A stretch of 31,939 nucleotides of DNA, taken from the NCBI GenBank assembly GCA_900540495.1, contig UQGA01000019.1:1-31939 (forward strand), read 5' to 3'. The translations under genes were made by a program, and so were the position numbers. The stretch is from an uncultured Eubacteriales bacterium (GTDB lineage: Bacteria > Bacillota > Clostridia > Christensenellales > CAG-138). The notes beneath the pieces are model-generated. The model did not search any database. It worked only from the letters and a program-made list of their open reading frames with translations, and was not told the DNA's origin. Shown here one piece after another: positions 1 to 7,431 of the stretch; position 1 is the stretch's first letter; every line of letters begins with the position of its first letter.

Positions 1-4
1 TGTT

Positions 5-415
5 TTGACCGTCCAAAAGGAGGTGATAGAAATCAAAGAGAAAATCCCCGTGATGACCTACTCCCAATACCGCAGAGCTAGAAAGCTGGTCCATCAGTGC
101 TGCAACTATGAGAGCGGGAACTGCCTTGCCCTTGACGATGGAGAAGAATGTGTTTGTGTGCAAAGCATTTCCTACTCCCTGCTGTGCAGGTGGTTCCGTT
201 ATGCTGTCCTGCCCTTAGATGAACCCCTGGCGACGGCCTTGCTTTATCGGAAGGAACACAAACAGTGCGCTGTCTGCGGCCAACCCTTTCTTCCCGGCTC
301 CAACCGGGCGAAATACTGTAAGTCCTGTGCCACTATCGTTCACCGCAGGCAGAAAACAGCCAGTGACCGGAAAAGGCGGGCTGCCTGCGGACAATTAGAG
401 ACGAAAAAGGCTTGA
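5..415 (+). CDS. Cysteine-rich VLP domain protein of mobile elements
   Basis: The protein matches the Cys-rich VLP family found in conjugative transposons of Firmicutes. That family's function is not established. Visible features are an N-terminal CCNYESGNCLALDDGEEC block, a CVCVQ run, the AVLPLD segment that gives the family its name, and a C-terminal zinc-ribbon-like pair CAVCGQPF and YCKSCA followed by a basic tail. Metal binding is therefore likely. The start is uncertain. A strong AAGGAGG lies at 17-23 but has no good ATG at the right distance; the frame is open to the window edge, a TTG sits at 5, and GTG/ATG codons at 50-53 are rather far downstream. The gene may start before the window. 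It lies upstream of the RepA_N-type gene in the same orientation. Confidence 0.72.
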   Translation: MTVQKEVIEIKEKIPVMTYSQYRRARKLVHQCCNYESGNCLALDDGEECVCVQSISYSLLCRWFRYAVLPLDEPLATALLYRKEHKQCAVCGQPFLPGSNRAKYCKSCATIVHRRQKTASDRKRRAACGQLETKKA

Positions 416-781
416 TTCTGCGGGCTTTGCAAGCACCGGTCAACGGGATAGAGGGATAAATCCTTATGCCCGCCCAGAACGAGCTTCTAATTGTCCGCAC
501 AGGCTCCTGACCTAAACGGGATTTCCCCAGACAGGCAGCAGGCTGAGTACATATAGGTTCCCGCTTCATTTTGTCTGCCTAAACGGGAATATCCAGGATT
601 GGTTTTTCAGAACATGGCAAAGCTGACGCTCTGGAGCGCCCATATCCTGTTTTTCAGTCCGTGGCTTTCCCGCCTGTCAGACAGCCCGGATTTAGACGGT
701 AGTTAATAAAAAAGAGTTAAATACAAAATAGTCAATATCAATCTATCTATCATAGCGATGAATGGATAGGAAGGAGAATTT
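416..781. other. Non-coding stretch in the mobile element with short repeats
   Basis: No convincing gene lies in these 366 bases. The 11-mer CCTAAACGGGA occurs twice, at 511-521 and 578-588. A related segment in the opposite orientation (TTTAGACGG, around 693-702) is preceded by sequence resembling the complement of 511-540, so the region has imperfect inverted symmetry. From about 700 to 770 the DNA becomes AT-rich, with short TCAATATC/ATCTATC runs just ahead of the RepA_N-type gene. The layout could hold a replication or transfer origin and the promoter of the next gene. That is inference from position only. Confidence 0.4.
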
Positions 782-1129
782 ATGATTCCATACAAAACAG
801 ATACCGATATTTCGTCTTATATCATTTTCCCACGATTCCTTATCCCCCTGGATTTATCCAATGACGCCAAGGTGCTGTACGCCCTGCTTTTAGACCGGGC
901 GGGGATTTCCAGGAAGAAAGGATACATCGAAGCAGATGGGACTATCCGTCTGTACTTTACTGTGGAGGACGCCAAAGCGAAACTTCGCCGAAGCAGGCAG
1001 GTGGCAACACGGGTGTTTCATGAACTGGAATCCTGCGGTTTGATCTTCCGCCGGAAACAGGGGCTTGGCAGACCGGCTGTGATCACCCTGAATCTGCCAG
1101 CTAAAGAAAGGAGGAGCGCCAATGATTGA
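782..1129 (+). CDS. RepA_N-domain replication initiator-like protein (short form)
   Basis: The 115-residue protein resembles the RepA_N domain (replication initiator protein A, N-terminal) of Firmicutes plasmids and conjugative elements: a segment FPRFLIPLDLSNDAKVLYAL near the start, then a winged-helix-like region (residues about 55-105) with TVEDAKAKLRRSRQVATRVF and an ELESCGLIFRRKQGLGRP wing. Family members bind origin DNA. This one consists of little more than the DNA-binding domain, so it may act as a regulator or accessory protein instead of a full initiator. AAGGAG at 771-776 precedes the ATG. The end overlaps the next gene by 8 bases, suggesting translational coupling. Confidence 0.72.
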   Translation: MIPYKTDTDISSYIIFPRFLIPLDLSNDAKVLYALLLDRAGISRKKGYIEADGTIRLYFTVEDAKAKLRRSRQVATRVFHELESCGLIFRRKQGLGRPAVITLNLPAKERRSAND

Positions 1130-1370
1130 TGACCAAAAGCTGTATGAGCTGCTGAAAGACTTTGACCCCGCAGTAGGGGAACGGATGGAAAAGCACTTCA
1201 AGGATGGGGCGTTTTATTTTGACCTTGGCGGCAGCAGCTATCCTTTCTTTGAGGGGAATACCGTCTATACGGTCATTCCCCACTTTGCGGAAAAAGGCTC
1301 GGAAGGGATTGTGAAGAAGCTGAAGCGGCTGATGGAAAAAGATTTGAAAGAGAAAGAACCGGAAAGATAG
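1122..1370 (+). CDS. Small conserved-looking mobile-element protein, function unknown
   Basis: An 82-residue acidic-to-basic protein whose start overlaps the end of the RepA_N-type gene (ATG at 1122, GGAGG at about 1111-1115). It begins IDDQKLYELLKDFDP, has a central hydrophobic and aromatic patch (FYFDLGGSSYPFFEGNTVYTVI), and ends in a lysine/glutamate-rich helix. No signal peptide, membrane segment or metal motif is visible. I do not recognise the family. The tight overlap and good ribosome binding site argue that it is a real gene of the element. Confidence 0.6.
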   Translation: MIDDQKLYELLKDFDPAVGERMEKHFKDGAFYFDLGGSSYPFFEGNTVYTVIPHFAEKGSEGIVKKLKRLMEKDLKEKEPER

Positions 1371-1393
1371 CTGCAAAAAGCCAATCGGAGCGT

Positions 1394-1399
1394 TATAAT
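1394..1399 (+). promoter_or_regulatory. Possible -10 element ahead of the recombinase gene
   Basis: A perfect TATAAT lies 46 bases upstream of the recombinase start. The sequence 17 bases before it (CTGCAA at 1371-1376) is a poor -35, so this is a weak or regulated promoter at best. The recombinase has its own ribosome binding site (AAAGGAG, about 1433-1439). Confidence 0.35.
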
Positions 1400-1444
1400 A
1401 AGGGCAACCGTTTACTTGGCTGCCTGAACAGAAAGGAGAAGCAA

Positions 1445-3085
1445 ATGAACCAGCAGCCAGAGAAAATCACCGCTTTATACTGCCGCTTGAGCCAGGACGA
1501 CGCTCTGGACGGAGAAAGCAATTCCATTACCAACCAGAAAGCCCTGCTGAGCAAGTACGCCGACGACCATGGATTCCGGAACATCCGGTTCTTTGTGGAC
1601 GATGGTTTCTCAGGGACCAGCTTTCAAAGGCCGGGGTTCCAGGAGATGATGCGATATGTGGAGGATTACAGCGTATCCGCTGTGATTGTCAAAGACCTGT
1701 CCCGGCTGGGCAGGGAGTATTCCTACATGGGGCGATTGCAGGATTTCATCTTTCCTGCCTATGACGTCCGCTTTATCGCCATCAACGACGATGTGGACAG
1801 CGCCAAAGGGGAAAATGATTTTGCGGTGTTCAAAAATGTATTCAACGACTACTACGCCAAGGATACCAGCAAGAAAATCCGGGCAGTGGTAAAGATGCGG
1901 GGCGAAGCTGGGGAGCATATCGCCAGCAATCCGCCTTATGGGTACATAAAAGACCCGCAGGACAAAAAGAAATGGATTGTAGACGAAGAAGCGGCAAAGG
2001 TGGTGCAGCGTATCTTCAACCTCTGCATTGCCGGAAAAGGCCCCATGCAGATTGCAAAAACCCTCACAGCCGACAGGGTGCTGACCGTCACCGCCTATCA
2101 CGCCAGGCAAAAGGGCTGGGCTATGCCGGAGAACCTATACCGTTGGAATACCAACGCCGTGCTTAGAATTTTGGAGCGGCGGGAGTACACGGGCTGTACC
2201 GTGAACTTCAAGACCTATACCAAGTCCCTGAAATTCAAAAAGCGAATGGAAAACCCGGTTGAGAACCAGCGCATTTTTGAGGATACACAGCCCGCCATCA
2301 TTGATAAGGGACAGTGGGAACGGGTACAGGAACTTCGGAAGAACAAACGCAGGCCGACAAAAACAGGAAGAACCAGCATTTTCTCCGGCCTGCTCTACTG
2401 TGCCGACTGCGGGGCCAAGCTGTATTTCTGCACCTGCAATACCTACAAAGACGACAGCCAGAATCATTTTGTCTGCTCCAATTACAAGAGCAACACCGGC
2501 TCCTGCAAAATCCACTATATCCGGGAACAGGTGCTTTACCGAATTGTGCTGGAAACCATACGGCAGACTTTGAGTTATGTCCGTATGTTCCGGAAGGATT
2601 TCAAACTGGAAATGCTGGCGCAGGACGAGGAAAGCCGCAAGGCAGAACTGGCAGAAAAGCAGAAAGCCCTCTCCGGGGCGAAAAAACGGATGGAGGATTT
2701 GGACCGGATTATCCAGCATATCTATGAGGATAATGTGCTGGGAAAGCTGTCTGACAGCCGGTACTTAAAATTATCCCGCCAATATGAGAAGGAACAGGCG
2801 GAAATTGAGCAGCTTGCCGCCGTATTGGAACGGGAAATTGAGGCACAGGCCGGGCAGGTTTCCGATGTGAACGAGTTTCTGAAGCTGGTGGACAAGTACC
2901 TGGATATTCCAGAACTCGACGCCGCCATCCTCAATGAGCTTGTGAGCAGGATCGTGGTGCACAGCCCGGTAAGGGAGAACGGAAGGAAGCAGGTGCGAAT
3001 CGACCTGTATTTCACCTATGTGGGGCAAATCCGCATTCCTTTGAAGATTGGAAGGGAGTCCTTAAACGAATCGGAACCGGCGTGA
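1445..3085 (+). CDS. Large serine recombinase (integrase/excisionase of the element)
   Basis: A 546-residue site-specific recombinase of the large serine family, as in Tn4451/TnpX-like and related integrative elements; it would catalyse excision and integration of the element. Order of domains: resolvase catalytic domain with YCRLSQDD (nucleophile Ser16), the DDGFSGTSFQRPGF loop and VKDLSRLGREY arginines; a Recombinase domain (about 170-300) starting ASNPPYGYIKDP; a zinc ribbon (YCADCGAKLYF, then FVCSNYKSNTGSC); a coiled-coil Glu/Lys/Ala-rich stretch (about 395-480); and a C-terminal segment of the DUF4368 kind. Length and domain set are complete, so it is probably active. It sits at the element edge, about 100 bases from ygeW, as expected for this class. 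Confidence 0.93.
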   Translation: MNQQPEKITALYCRLSQDDALDGESNSITNQKALLSKYADDHGFRNIRFFVDDGFSGTSFQRPGFQEMMRYVEDYSVSAVIVKDLSRLGREYSYMGRLQDFIFPAYDVRFIAINDDVDSAKGENDFAVFKNVFNDYYAKDTSKKIRAVVKMRGEAGEHIASNPPYGYIKDPQDKKKWIVDEEAAKVVQRIFNLCIAGKGPMQIAKTLTADRVLTVTAYHARQKGWAMPENLYRWNTNAVLRILERREYTGCTVNFKTYTKSLKFKKRMENPVENQRIFEDTQPAIIDKGQWERVQELRKNKRRPTKTGRTSIFSGLLYCADCGAKLYFCTCNTYKDDSQNHFVCSNYKSNTGSCKIHYIREQVLYRIVLETIRQTLSYVRMFRKDFKLEMLAQDEESRKAELAEKQKALSGAKKRMEDLDRIIQHIYEDNVLGKLSDSRYLKLSRQYEKEQAEIEQLAAVLEREIEAQAGQVSDVNEFLKLVDKYLDIPELDAAILNELVSRIVVHSPVRENGRKQVRIDLYFTYVGQIRIPLKIGRESLNESEPA

Positions 3086-3118
3086 CTTGACACGCCGGTT
3101 CCTACCAAAATTCTTTTT
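3073..3118 (+). terminator. Terminator hairpin at the end of the recombinase gene
   Basis: A perfect 12-bp stem, GGAACCGGCGTG (3073-3084) with CACGCCGGTTCC (3091-3102), has a 6-base loop that includes the last base of the stop codon. It is followed within 12 bases by CTTTTT. The stem overlaps the last codons of the recombinase. The spacing to the T run is longer than ideal. Confidence 0.6.
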
Positions 3119-3187
3119 ACTTCCTTATGGGACGTTGCCTAAGGGGAACGGCCCTGTGTCCGTATCGTTGGCCGTATGGCGTCACCG

Positions 3188-4390
3188 TCAGAGCGCGCGG
3201 CGCGGCGCCGCCGCCTTTTCGAGCGCGCGAAGCTTGGCCGCCGGGTCCTTGACCTTGGCGAGGAAGATCATCGCCGCAATGATGTACGGCTTGAACGACG
3301 CCTCGCGGTAGAGGGGATCGCGGTACCGGTCGAACACGGAGGCGTCAACCTCGCCGGCCTCGCAGGAAACGCCGGTGATATCGGCCGGCAGGCAGTGCAG
3401 GTAGAGCGCCTTGCCGCCGCGCGTGGTGCGCATCAGCTCCTCGGAACAGGTCCAGTCCTTGTGCGTGGCGTTCTGTGCGAGCAGGCGTTTTTCGAGCGCG
3501 CGGATGCCCTCCATATCGCCCCGGCCGTACAGCTCGGTGCGCTCCTCCATGGCCTTGAAGGGCGCCCAGCTCTTGGGATACACGATGTCGGCGTCGCGGA
3601 AGGCGTCGGCCATGCTGTTGGTGATCTCGAACTTGCCGCCGTAGGCTGCGGCGTTCTTCTTCGCCACCTCGACGACCCCGTCCATGACCTCGTAGCCTTC
3701 GGGGTGCGCAAGGCTCACGTCCATGCCAAAGCGCGTCATCAGCCCGATCACGCCCTGCGGCACGGACAGCGGCTTGCCATAGCTCGGGCTGTACGCCCAC
3801 GTCATGGCGATCTTCTTGCCCTTGAGGTTTTCCACGCCGCCGAATTCATGGATGATGTGCAGCATGTCGGCCATGCACTGGGTGGGGTGATCGATGTCGC
3901 ACTGCAGGTTGACGAGCGTGGGTTTCTGCTCCAGCACGCCGGCGCGATGCCCTTCGGTCACGGCGTCCACGACCTGGTGCATGTACGCATTGCCCTTGCC
4001 GATGTACATGTCGTCCCGAATGCCGATGGCGTCCGCCATGAAGGAGATCATGTTGGCGGTCTCGCGGACGGTCTCGCCATGTGCAATCTGGCTCTTGCCC
4101 TCGTCGAGATCCTGCACTTCCAGACCGAGCAGGTTGCACGCCGAGGCAAACGAGAATCGGGTGCGGGTGCTGTTGTCGCGGAACAGGGAGATGCCCAGCC
4201 CCGAATCGAAGATGCGCGACGAGATGTTGTGCTCGCGCAGGTGGCGCAGCGCGTCCGCCACGGTAAATACGGCTTCGATTTCATCCTGCGTCTTTTCCCA
4301 CGTCAGAAAAAAGTCGCCCTCATACATGGCGGAAAAGTCCAGCTTTTCCAGAACGTCGGTAAATTGTTTCACATTGCTGCCCTTGCTCAT
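3188..4390 (-). CDS. ygeW: Knotted carbamoyltransferase YgeW
   Basis: A 400-residue member of the aspartate/ornithine carbamoyltransferase superfamily, closest by pattern to the YgeW subgroup of purine or selenium-linked clusters. Carbamoyl-phosphate binding is shown by FRDNSTRTRF (residues 70-79, the STRTR loop), the HPTQCMAD motif and the HCLPAD motif near the C-terminus. The physiological substrate of YgeW has been debated; recent work places the ygeW cluster in anaerobic purine/uric-acid breakdown. It is the third gene of a minus-strand operon, 39 bases after ygeY, with GGAGG upstream of ATG. The C-terminus (AAAPRRAL) is intact, and the mobile element begins within about 100 bases downstream. 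Confidence 0.9.
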   Translation of the reverse strand: MSKGSNVKQFTDVLEKLDFSAMYEGDFFLTWEKTQDEIEAVFTVADALRHLREHNISSRIFDSGLGISLFRDNSTRTRFSFASACNLLGLEVQDLDEGKSQIAHGETVRETANMISFMADAIGIRDDMYIGKGNAYMHQVVDAVTEGHRAGVLEQKPTLVNLQCDIDHPTQCMADMLHIIHEFGGVENLKGKKIAMTWAYSPSYGKPLSVPQGVIGLMTRFGMDVSLAHPEGYEVMDGVVEVAKKNAAAYGGKFEITNSMADAFRDADIVYPKSWAPFKAMEERTELYGRGDMEGIRALEKRLLAQNATHKDWTCSEELMRTTRGGKALYLHCLPADITGVSCEAGEVDASVFDRYRDPLYREASFKPYIIAAMIFLAKVKDPAAKLRALEKAAAPRRAL

Positions 4391-4429
4391 AGCGGTTGCA
4401 TCCTCCCGTTCAGATCGTTTCCGTTGTGG

Positions 4430-5800
4430 TCATTTTGCATCGCCGGTGCCGCCTGCGCGGAACTGGCACACGTCCTCGTCGCCGCGCCCGCGGTAGAACG
4501 ACGGCGTCAGCGCATATACGGCCGCGCAGCGCACAAGGTCCTCTTTCCAGGTGATCTCGTTGGGCGCGTGCGCCTGCGATTCCGCCCCCGGCCCGAAGCC
4601 CACGCACGGGATGCCGTAGCGCCCCTGGATGGACACGCCGTTGGTGGAGAACGTCCATTTGTCGATCAGCGGGCGATGCCGCTTCTCCATGGCGGAGGGA
4701 TGGCCCTGCCGCTCGTTCCCGTAGAGCGCCCGATGCGCTTCCGCCACGGCCTGCACGTGCGGCGCGCTCTCCTTGTTGATCCACGTGGGGAAGTAGCACT
4801 CCGTCTCGTACACCAGCCCCGTCCACGCCGGGCGGTCATAGCGGTACATGGTCACCTTGGCGCCGTGCCGACGGCAGGCCGGCAGCGCCTCGATCTCGCG
4901 CAGGCAGGAATCCCACGTTTCGCCGGCGGTCATGCGACGGTCGATGGAGATGGCGCAGGAATCGGCCACGGCGCAGCGGCTCGGGCTGGTGAAAAAGATC
5001 TGGCTCGTGGTGCAGGTGCCGCGGCCCAGGAAGCGCGCGTCCTCATAGTGGTCGGGATTATACTTCGGGTCGAGCATCTTGACCAGGCCCTTGATCTCCA
5101 CGTCGTCGCCGCAGCCGTTCTCGTTGAGCTGGCGCACCTCCTGCAGGATGTCCGCCATCTTGTAAATCGCGTTCTCGCCGCGCTCCGGCGCGCTGCCATG
5201 GCAGGAAACGCCGCGCACCTCGACGCGGATCTCCATGCGCCCGCGATGGCCGCGGTATACGCCTCCGTCCGTCGGCTCGGTGGAAACGACGAATTCCGGC
5301 GTCACGCCGTCCTCGTTGTGGATATACTGCCAGCACAGGCCGTCGCAGTCCTCCTCCTGCACCGTGGCGGCGACCATGATCCGGTAGCCGTCGGGGATGA
5401 GGTCCAGCTCCTGCATGATCTTCGCGCCGTACACGGAGGCGACCACGCCGCCCTCCTGATCCGAGCCGCCGCGGCCGTAGATCACATCGTCGGTCTCGTA
5501 CCCCTCGTACGGATCGTGCGTCCAGTTGGCGCGATTGCCGATGCCCACGGTATCGATGTGCCCGTCGAACGCGATGATCTTATCGCCCGTACCCATGTAG
5601 CCGATGGCGTTGCCCTGCGGGTCGATGAACGCTTCGTCAAAGCCGAGCCGCTCCATCTCGGCGATCGTGCGGCGCACAACGCCCTCCTCCTCGCAGCTCT
5701 CGCTGGGAATGGCGATGAGATCCCGCAAAAACTTGGTCATGTCCGGCAGATACCGCTCCGCCGCCTGTCGCACGAGTTCCACCCGGTCTGTCTGCATCAT
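4430..5800 (-). CDS. ygeY: YgeY-family M20 metallohydrolase
   Basis: A 456-residue M20 peptidase/deacylase-type zinc hydrolase of the YgeY group (the selenium-metabolism-linked hydrolase family). Metal ligands are visible: GHIDTVG (His81, Asp83), GRGGSDQEGG (Asp114), the VQEEDCDG pair (Glu149/150) and a late histidine region. The dimerization domain lies roughly at 200-310. In ygeW clusters this enzyme is thought to hydrolyse an intermediate of purine or ureide degradation; the substrate is not certain. It is the middle gene of the operon, 48 bases after the regulator. AAGGAAGG precedes tandem ATG codons; I use the first. Confidence 0.9.
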   Translation of the reverse strand: MMQTDRVELVRQAAERYLPDMTKFLRDLIAIPSESCEEEGVVRRTIAEMERLGFDEAFIDPQGNAIGYMGTGDKIIAFDGHIDTVGIGNRANWTHDPYEGYETDDVIYGRGGSDQEGGVVASVYGAKIMQELDLIPDGYRIMVAATVQEEDCDGLCWQYIHNEDGVTPEFVVSTEPTDGGVYRGHRGRMEIRVEVRGVSCHGSAPERGENAIYKMADILQEVRQLNENGCGDDVEIKGLVKMLDPKYNPDHYEDARFLGRGTCTTSQIFFTSPSRCAVADSCAISIDRRMTAGETWDSCLREIEALPACRRHGAKVTMYRYDRPAWTGLVYETECYFPTWINKESAPHVQAVAEAHRALYGNERQGHPSAMEKRHRPLIDKWTFSTNGVSIQGRYGIPCVGFGPGAESQAHAPNEITWKEDLVRCAAVYALTPSFYRGRGDEDVCQFRAGGTGDAK

Positions 5801-5848
5801 GATCCTTCCTTCCTTTCGTGTTGTTGCGCCGCGTCGCCGCCGCGCCGG

Positions 5849-6478
5849 TTATGCGTCTCTCTTGGCGTCGATATAGGAATATAGCGTATATTTGCTGATG
5901 CCAAAGTACTTGGACACCTTGTCGCCGCTCTTGGTCACGAGAAAAGCGCCGGCATTGTTCAAAAACTGGATGGCGTTGATCTTGTCGTCCTTGGTCATCA
6001 TGGCCACCGGTTTGCCCACCAGCGCCACGCTCTGCTCGATCAGGTCGTCGAGCAGGTCGTTCACATTCTGCGGGATCCGCTCCGGCGCCTTCTGTTCCTC
6101 TTTATGGCGCAGGATCGCGTCGATGGCGCGCTCAGCCATGAGCATCTCCGTGATATCGTAGTTGATGGACAGCACGCCCTCCACGTCCCCGTCTTCCCCG
6201 CGCAGATACACCGTGCTGGACTTGAGGATGCGCCCGTCCTGCGTCTTTGTCAGATAGCCCAGCTGGTCGGCCGGCATGCCCCTCCGGTTTTTGAGCGCCT
6301 CGAGCACCACGCGAGAGGGGCCGTCGCCCACCTTGCGGCTGGATACATGCCCGTTTTCAATGGCGACGACCGTATGCTCCGCATCTCCACCGCGCAGATC
6401 ATGGACGACCACCTCGCTGTTCCTGCCGAACTGCTCCGTGATCGCTTTGGCTAAGCGTTTTAACAGATCGAGATCCAT
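5849..6478 (-). CDS. YheO-like PAS/HTH transcriptional regulator
   Basis: A 209-residue regulator with the YheO-like PAS domain (about residues 8-125: IT..FG.NSEVVVHDL, then GYLTKTQDGRILKSSTVYLRGEDGDVEGVLSINYDIT) and a C-terminal helix-turn-helix of the HTH_22 type (about 160-207: KINAIQFLNNAGAFLVTKSG, then VSKYFGISKYTLYSYI). DauR and YheO belong to this family, whose ligands are small amino-acid-like or catabolic signals. It is first in the operon with ygeY and ygeW, so it most likely controls them in response to a pathway metabolite. The nature of the ligand is not visible in the sequence. Confidence 0.88.
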   Translation of the reverse strand: MDLDLLKRLAKAITEQFGRNSEVVVHDLRGGDAEHTVVAIENGHVSSRKVGDGPSRVVLEALKNRRGMPADQLGYLTKTQDGRILKSSTVYLRGEDGDVEGVLSINYDITEMLMAERAIDAILRHKEEQKAPERIPQNVNDLLDDLIEQSVALVGKPVAMMTKDDKINAIQFLNNAGAFLVTKSGDKVSKYFGISKYTLYSYIDAKRDA

Positions 6479-6657
6479 GTTTCCTCCCGTGCTCCGCCGT
6501 GCGGGGCTCCTTTCGGTTTGCTGAGGTCCTTGTCCGGCGCCGCCGGATCAACCGCGGCGACGGATGGCCGTGACCGCATGCGCCGCCACCGCCTCGAGGC
6601 CGGCAGGCGCGCTGATGGGGATTGTCGTGGGAGATCGGGTCGTGCTTTCTTTCCTTT

Positions 6658-6685
6658 ATCATATCAGATATTATTGAAAATTCAA
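6658..6685 (-). promoter_or_regulatory. Promoter of the YheO-like regulator-ygeY-ygeW operon
   Basis: On the minus strand TTGAAT (6685-6680) and TATGAT (6663-6658) are separated by 16 bases. This leaves a leader of about 170 bases before the regulator. The surrounding stretch 6655-6735 is strikingly AT-rich and holds the palindrome TTTCATGAAA (6703-6712) and a TTGAA/TTCAA inverted repeat around 6674-6685, overlapping the -35. These are candidate regulator sites. Confidence 0.6.
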
Positions 6686-6799
6686 GACGTTTTTCAAAAA
6701 ATTTTCATGAAACCAAAAAGTTTTTTTGCCTTTGGGTCGGACCGCCGCGTTCGTCAAACTTTGCGCCGGAAAAATTCCCCCGTAAGCGCCACAAACCGG

Positions 6800-6828
6800 T
6801 TGAACATTTGCCGCAAATCGGGTACAAT
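6800..6828 (+). promoter_or_regulatory. Promoter of the DUF1292 gene
   Basis: TTGAAC (6800-6805) and TACAAT (6823-6828) with a 17-base spacer, about 32 bases upstream of the preferred ATG at 6860. Confidence 0.7.
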
Positions 6829-6859
6829 AAGAACACTTTAGGAAAGGTGGATGTTACGC

Positions 6860-7207
6860 ATGGAAGATGATCGAGATATCGTTGTGTTTTCCGACGACGA
6901 CGGAAACGAGTTTGAGCTGGAAGTGATCGACTATTTCGATTATGAGGATCAGGAGTACGCGGTGCTCGTCGATCCCGACACCTGCGACTGCGACGACGAC
7001 GATTGCGAATGCGAGACCGAGGTCTATATCATGAAGGTGCTCGTCAACGACGACATGGAGGAATTCCTCCCCGCCGACGAGGACAAGATGGACGCGCTCT
7101 CCGCCATCGTCGAGGAGCGCCTCGCCGCCATGGATGAGGAAGCCTGCGATTGCGACGAGGATTGCGACTGCGACTGCGACTGCGGTTGCAGCCACGACGA
7201 GGGCTGA
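6860..7207 (+). CDS. DUF1292-family acidic protein with a Cys/Asp-rich tail
   Basis: A 115-residue protein. Residues 5-75 fit the DUF1292 (YrzB-like) family, small acidic Firmicutes proteins of unknown function: IVVFSDDDGNEFELEVIDYF, then EYAVLVDP and VYIMKV. Two features are unusual: an insertion TCDCDDDDCEC (Cys 42, 44, 49, 51), and a tail from residue 96 in which Cys alternates with Asp (Cys 96, 98, 102, 104, 106, 108, 110, then Ser-His). Eleven cysteines among many carboxylates suggest metal binding. ATG at 6860 is preferred over 6851 because AGGAAAGG directly abuts the earlier ATG. It is a single-gene unit with its own promoter and terminator. Confidence 0.85.
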   Translation: MEDDRDIVVFSDDDGNEFELEVIDYFDYEDQEYAVLVDPDTCDCDDDDCECETEVYIMKVLVNDDMEEFLPADEDKMDALSAIVEERLAAMDEEACDCDEDCDCDCDCGCSHDEG

Positions 7208-7220
7208 TCGGACAACCCCC

Positions 7221-7254
7221 GCCGGGGCGCCCGCGACGGCGCCCCGGCTTTTTT
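7221..7254 (+). terminator. Intrinsic terminator of the DUF1292 gene
   Basis: Perfect 11-bp stem GCCGGGGCGCC (7221-7231) with GGCGCCCCGGC (7238-7248), 6-base loop, followed directly by six T residues. Confidence 0.92.
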
Positions 7255-7368
7255 GTCCCGCCCCTTTGCGTCCGCTCCCCGTCCCGTTCGCCGGATTCGT
7301 GGCGCCTGCCGCCTCTGTTCCGCCGCGTCCGGCCCCCTGCCGGCGCGCGCCCGCCGCGCAACGCGCGC

Positions 7369-7410
7369 TTGCTTTTAATCCGATTTCGGATTATAATACC
7401 CGTAATCCGA
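7369..7410 (+). promoter_or_regulatory. MarR-gene promoter with overlapping operator-like repeats
   Basis: TTGCTT (7369-7374) and TATAAT (7392-7397) with a 17-base spacer. The spacer is mostly a perfect inverted repeat, AATCCGA (7377-7383) TT TCGGATT (7386-7392), ending on the first base of the -10. AATCCGA recurs at 7404-7410, at the expected transcription start. MarR proteins typically bind such short palindromes in their own promoters, so autorepression is likely. Confidence 0.72.
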
Positions 7411-7431
7411 ATCGGGAGGAAGTGGAAAACG

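Larger units (their letters stand above)
1..3187. mobile_element. Right-hand end of an integrative mobile element (serine recombinase type)
   Basis: Four plus-strand genes (Cys-rich VLP protein, RepA_N-type protein, small unknown protein, large serine recombinase) sit in DNA that is clearly less GC-rich than everything after about 3.2 kb. This gene set is typical of conjugative or mobilizable elements of gut Firmicutes. A large serine recombinase normally lies at the element's edge, so the attachment junction should fall between the recombinase terminator (about 3118) and the ygeW stop codon at 3188. The left part of the element lies outside the window. I cannot define the exact att site, because neither an empty site nor the other end is available. 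Confidence 0.8.

Noticed and set aside
3176..5884. A 902-codon open frame on the plus strand
   Set aside because: Antisense to ygeW and ygeY. Long empty antisense frames are expected in GC-rich genes; the translation is low-complexity (His/Arg/Ala/Val) with no motif.
7134..7431. Upstream extension of the MarR gene
   Set aside because: The extension is Arg/Pro-rich, crosses the DUF1292 terminator and the MarR promoter, and lacks family similarity; GTG 7432 fits the ribosome binding site.
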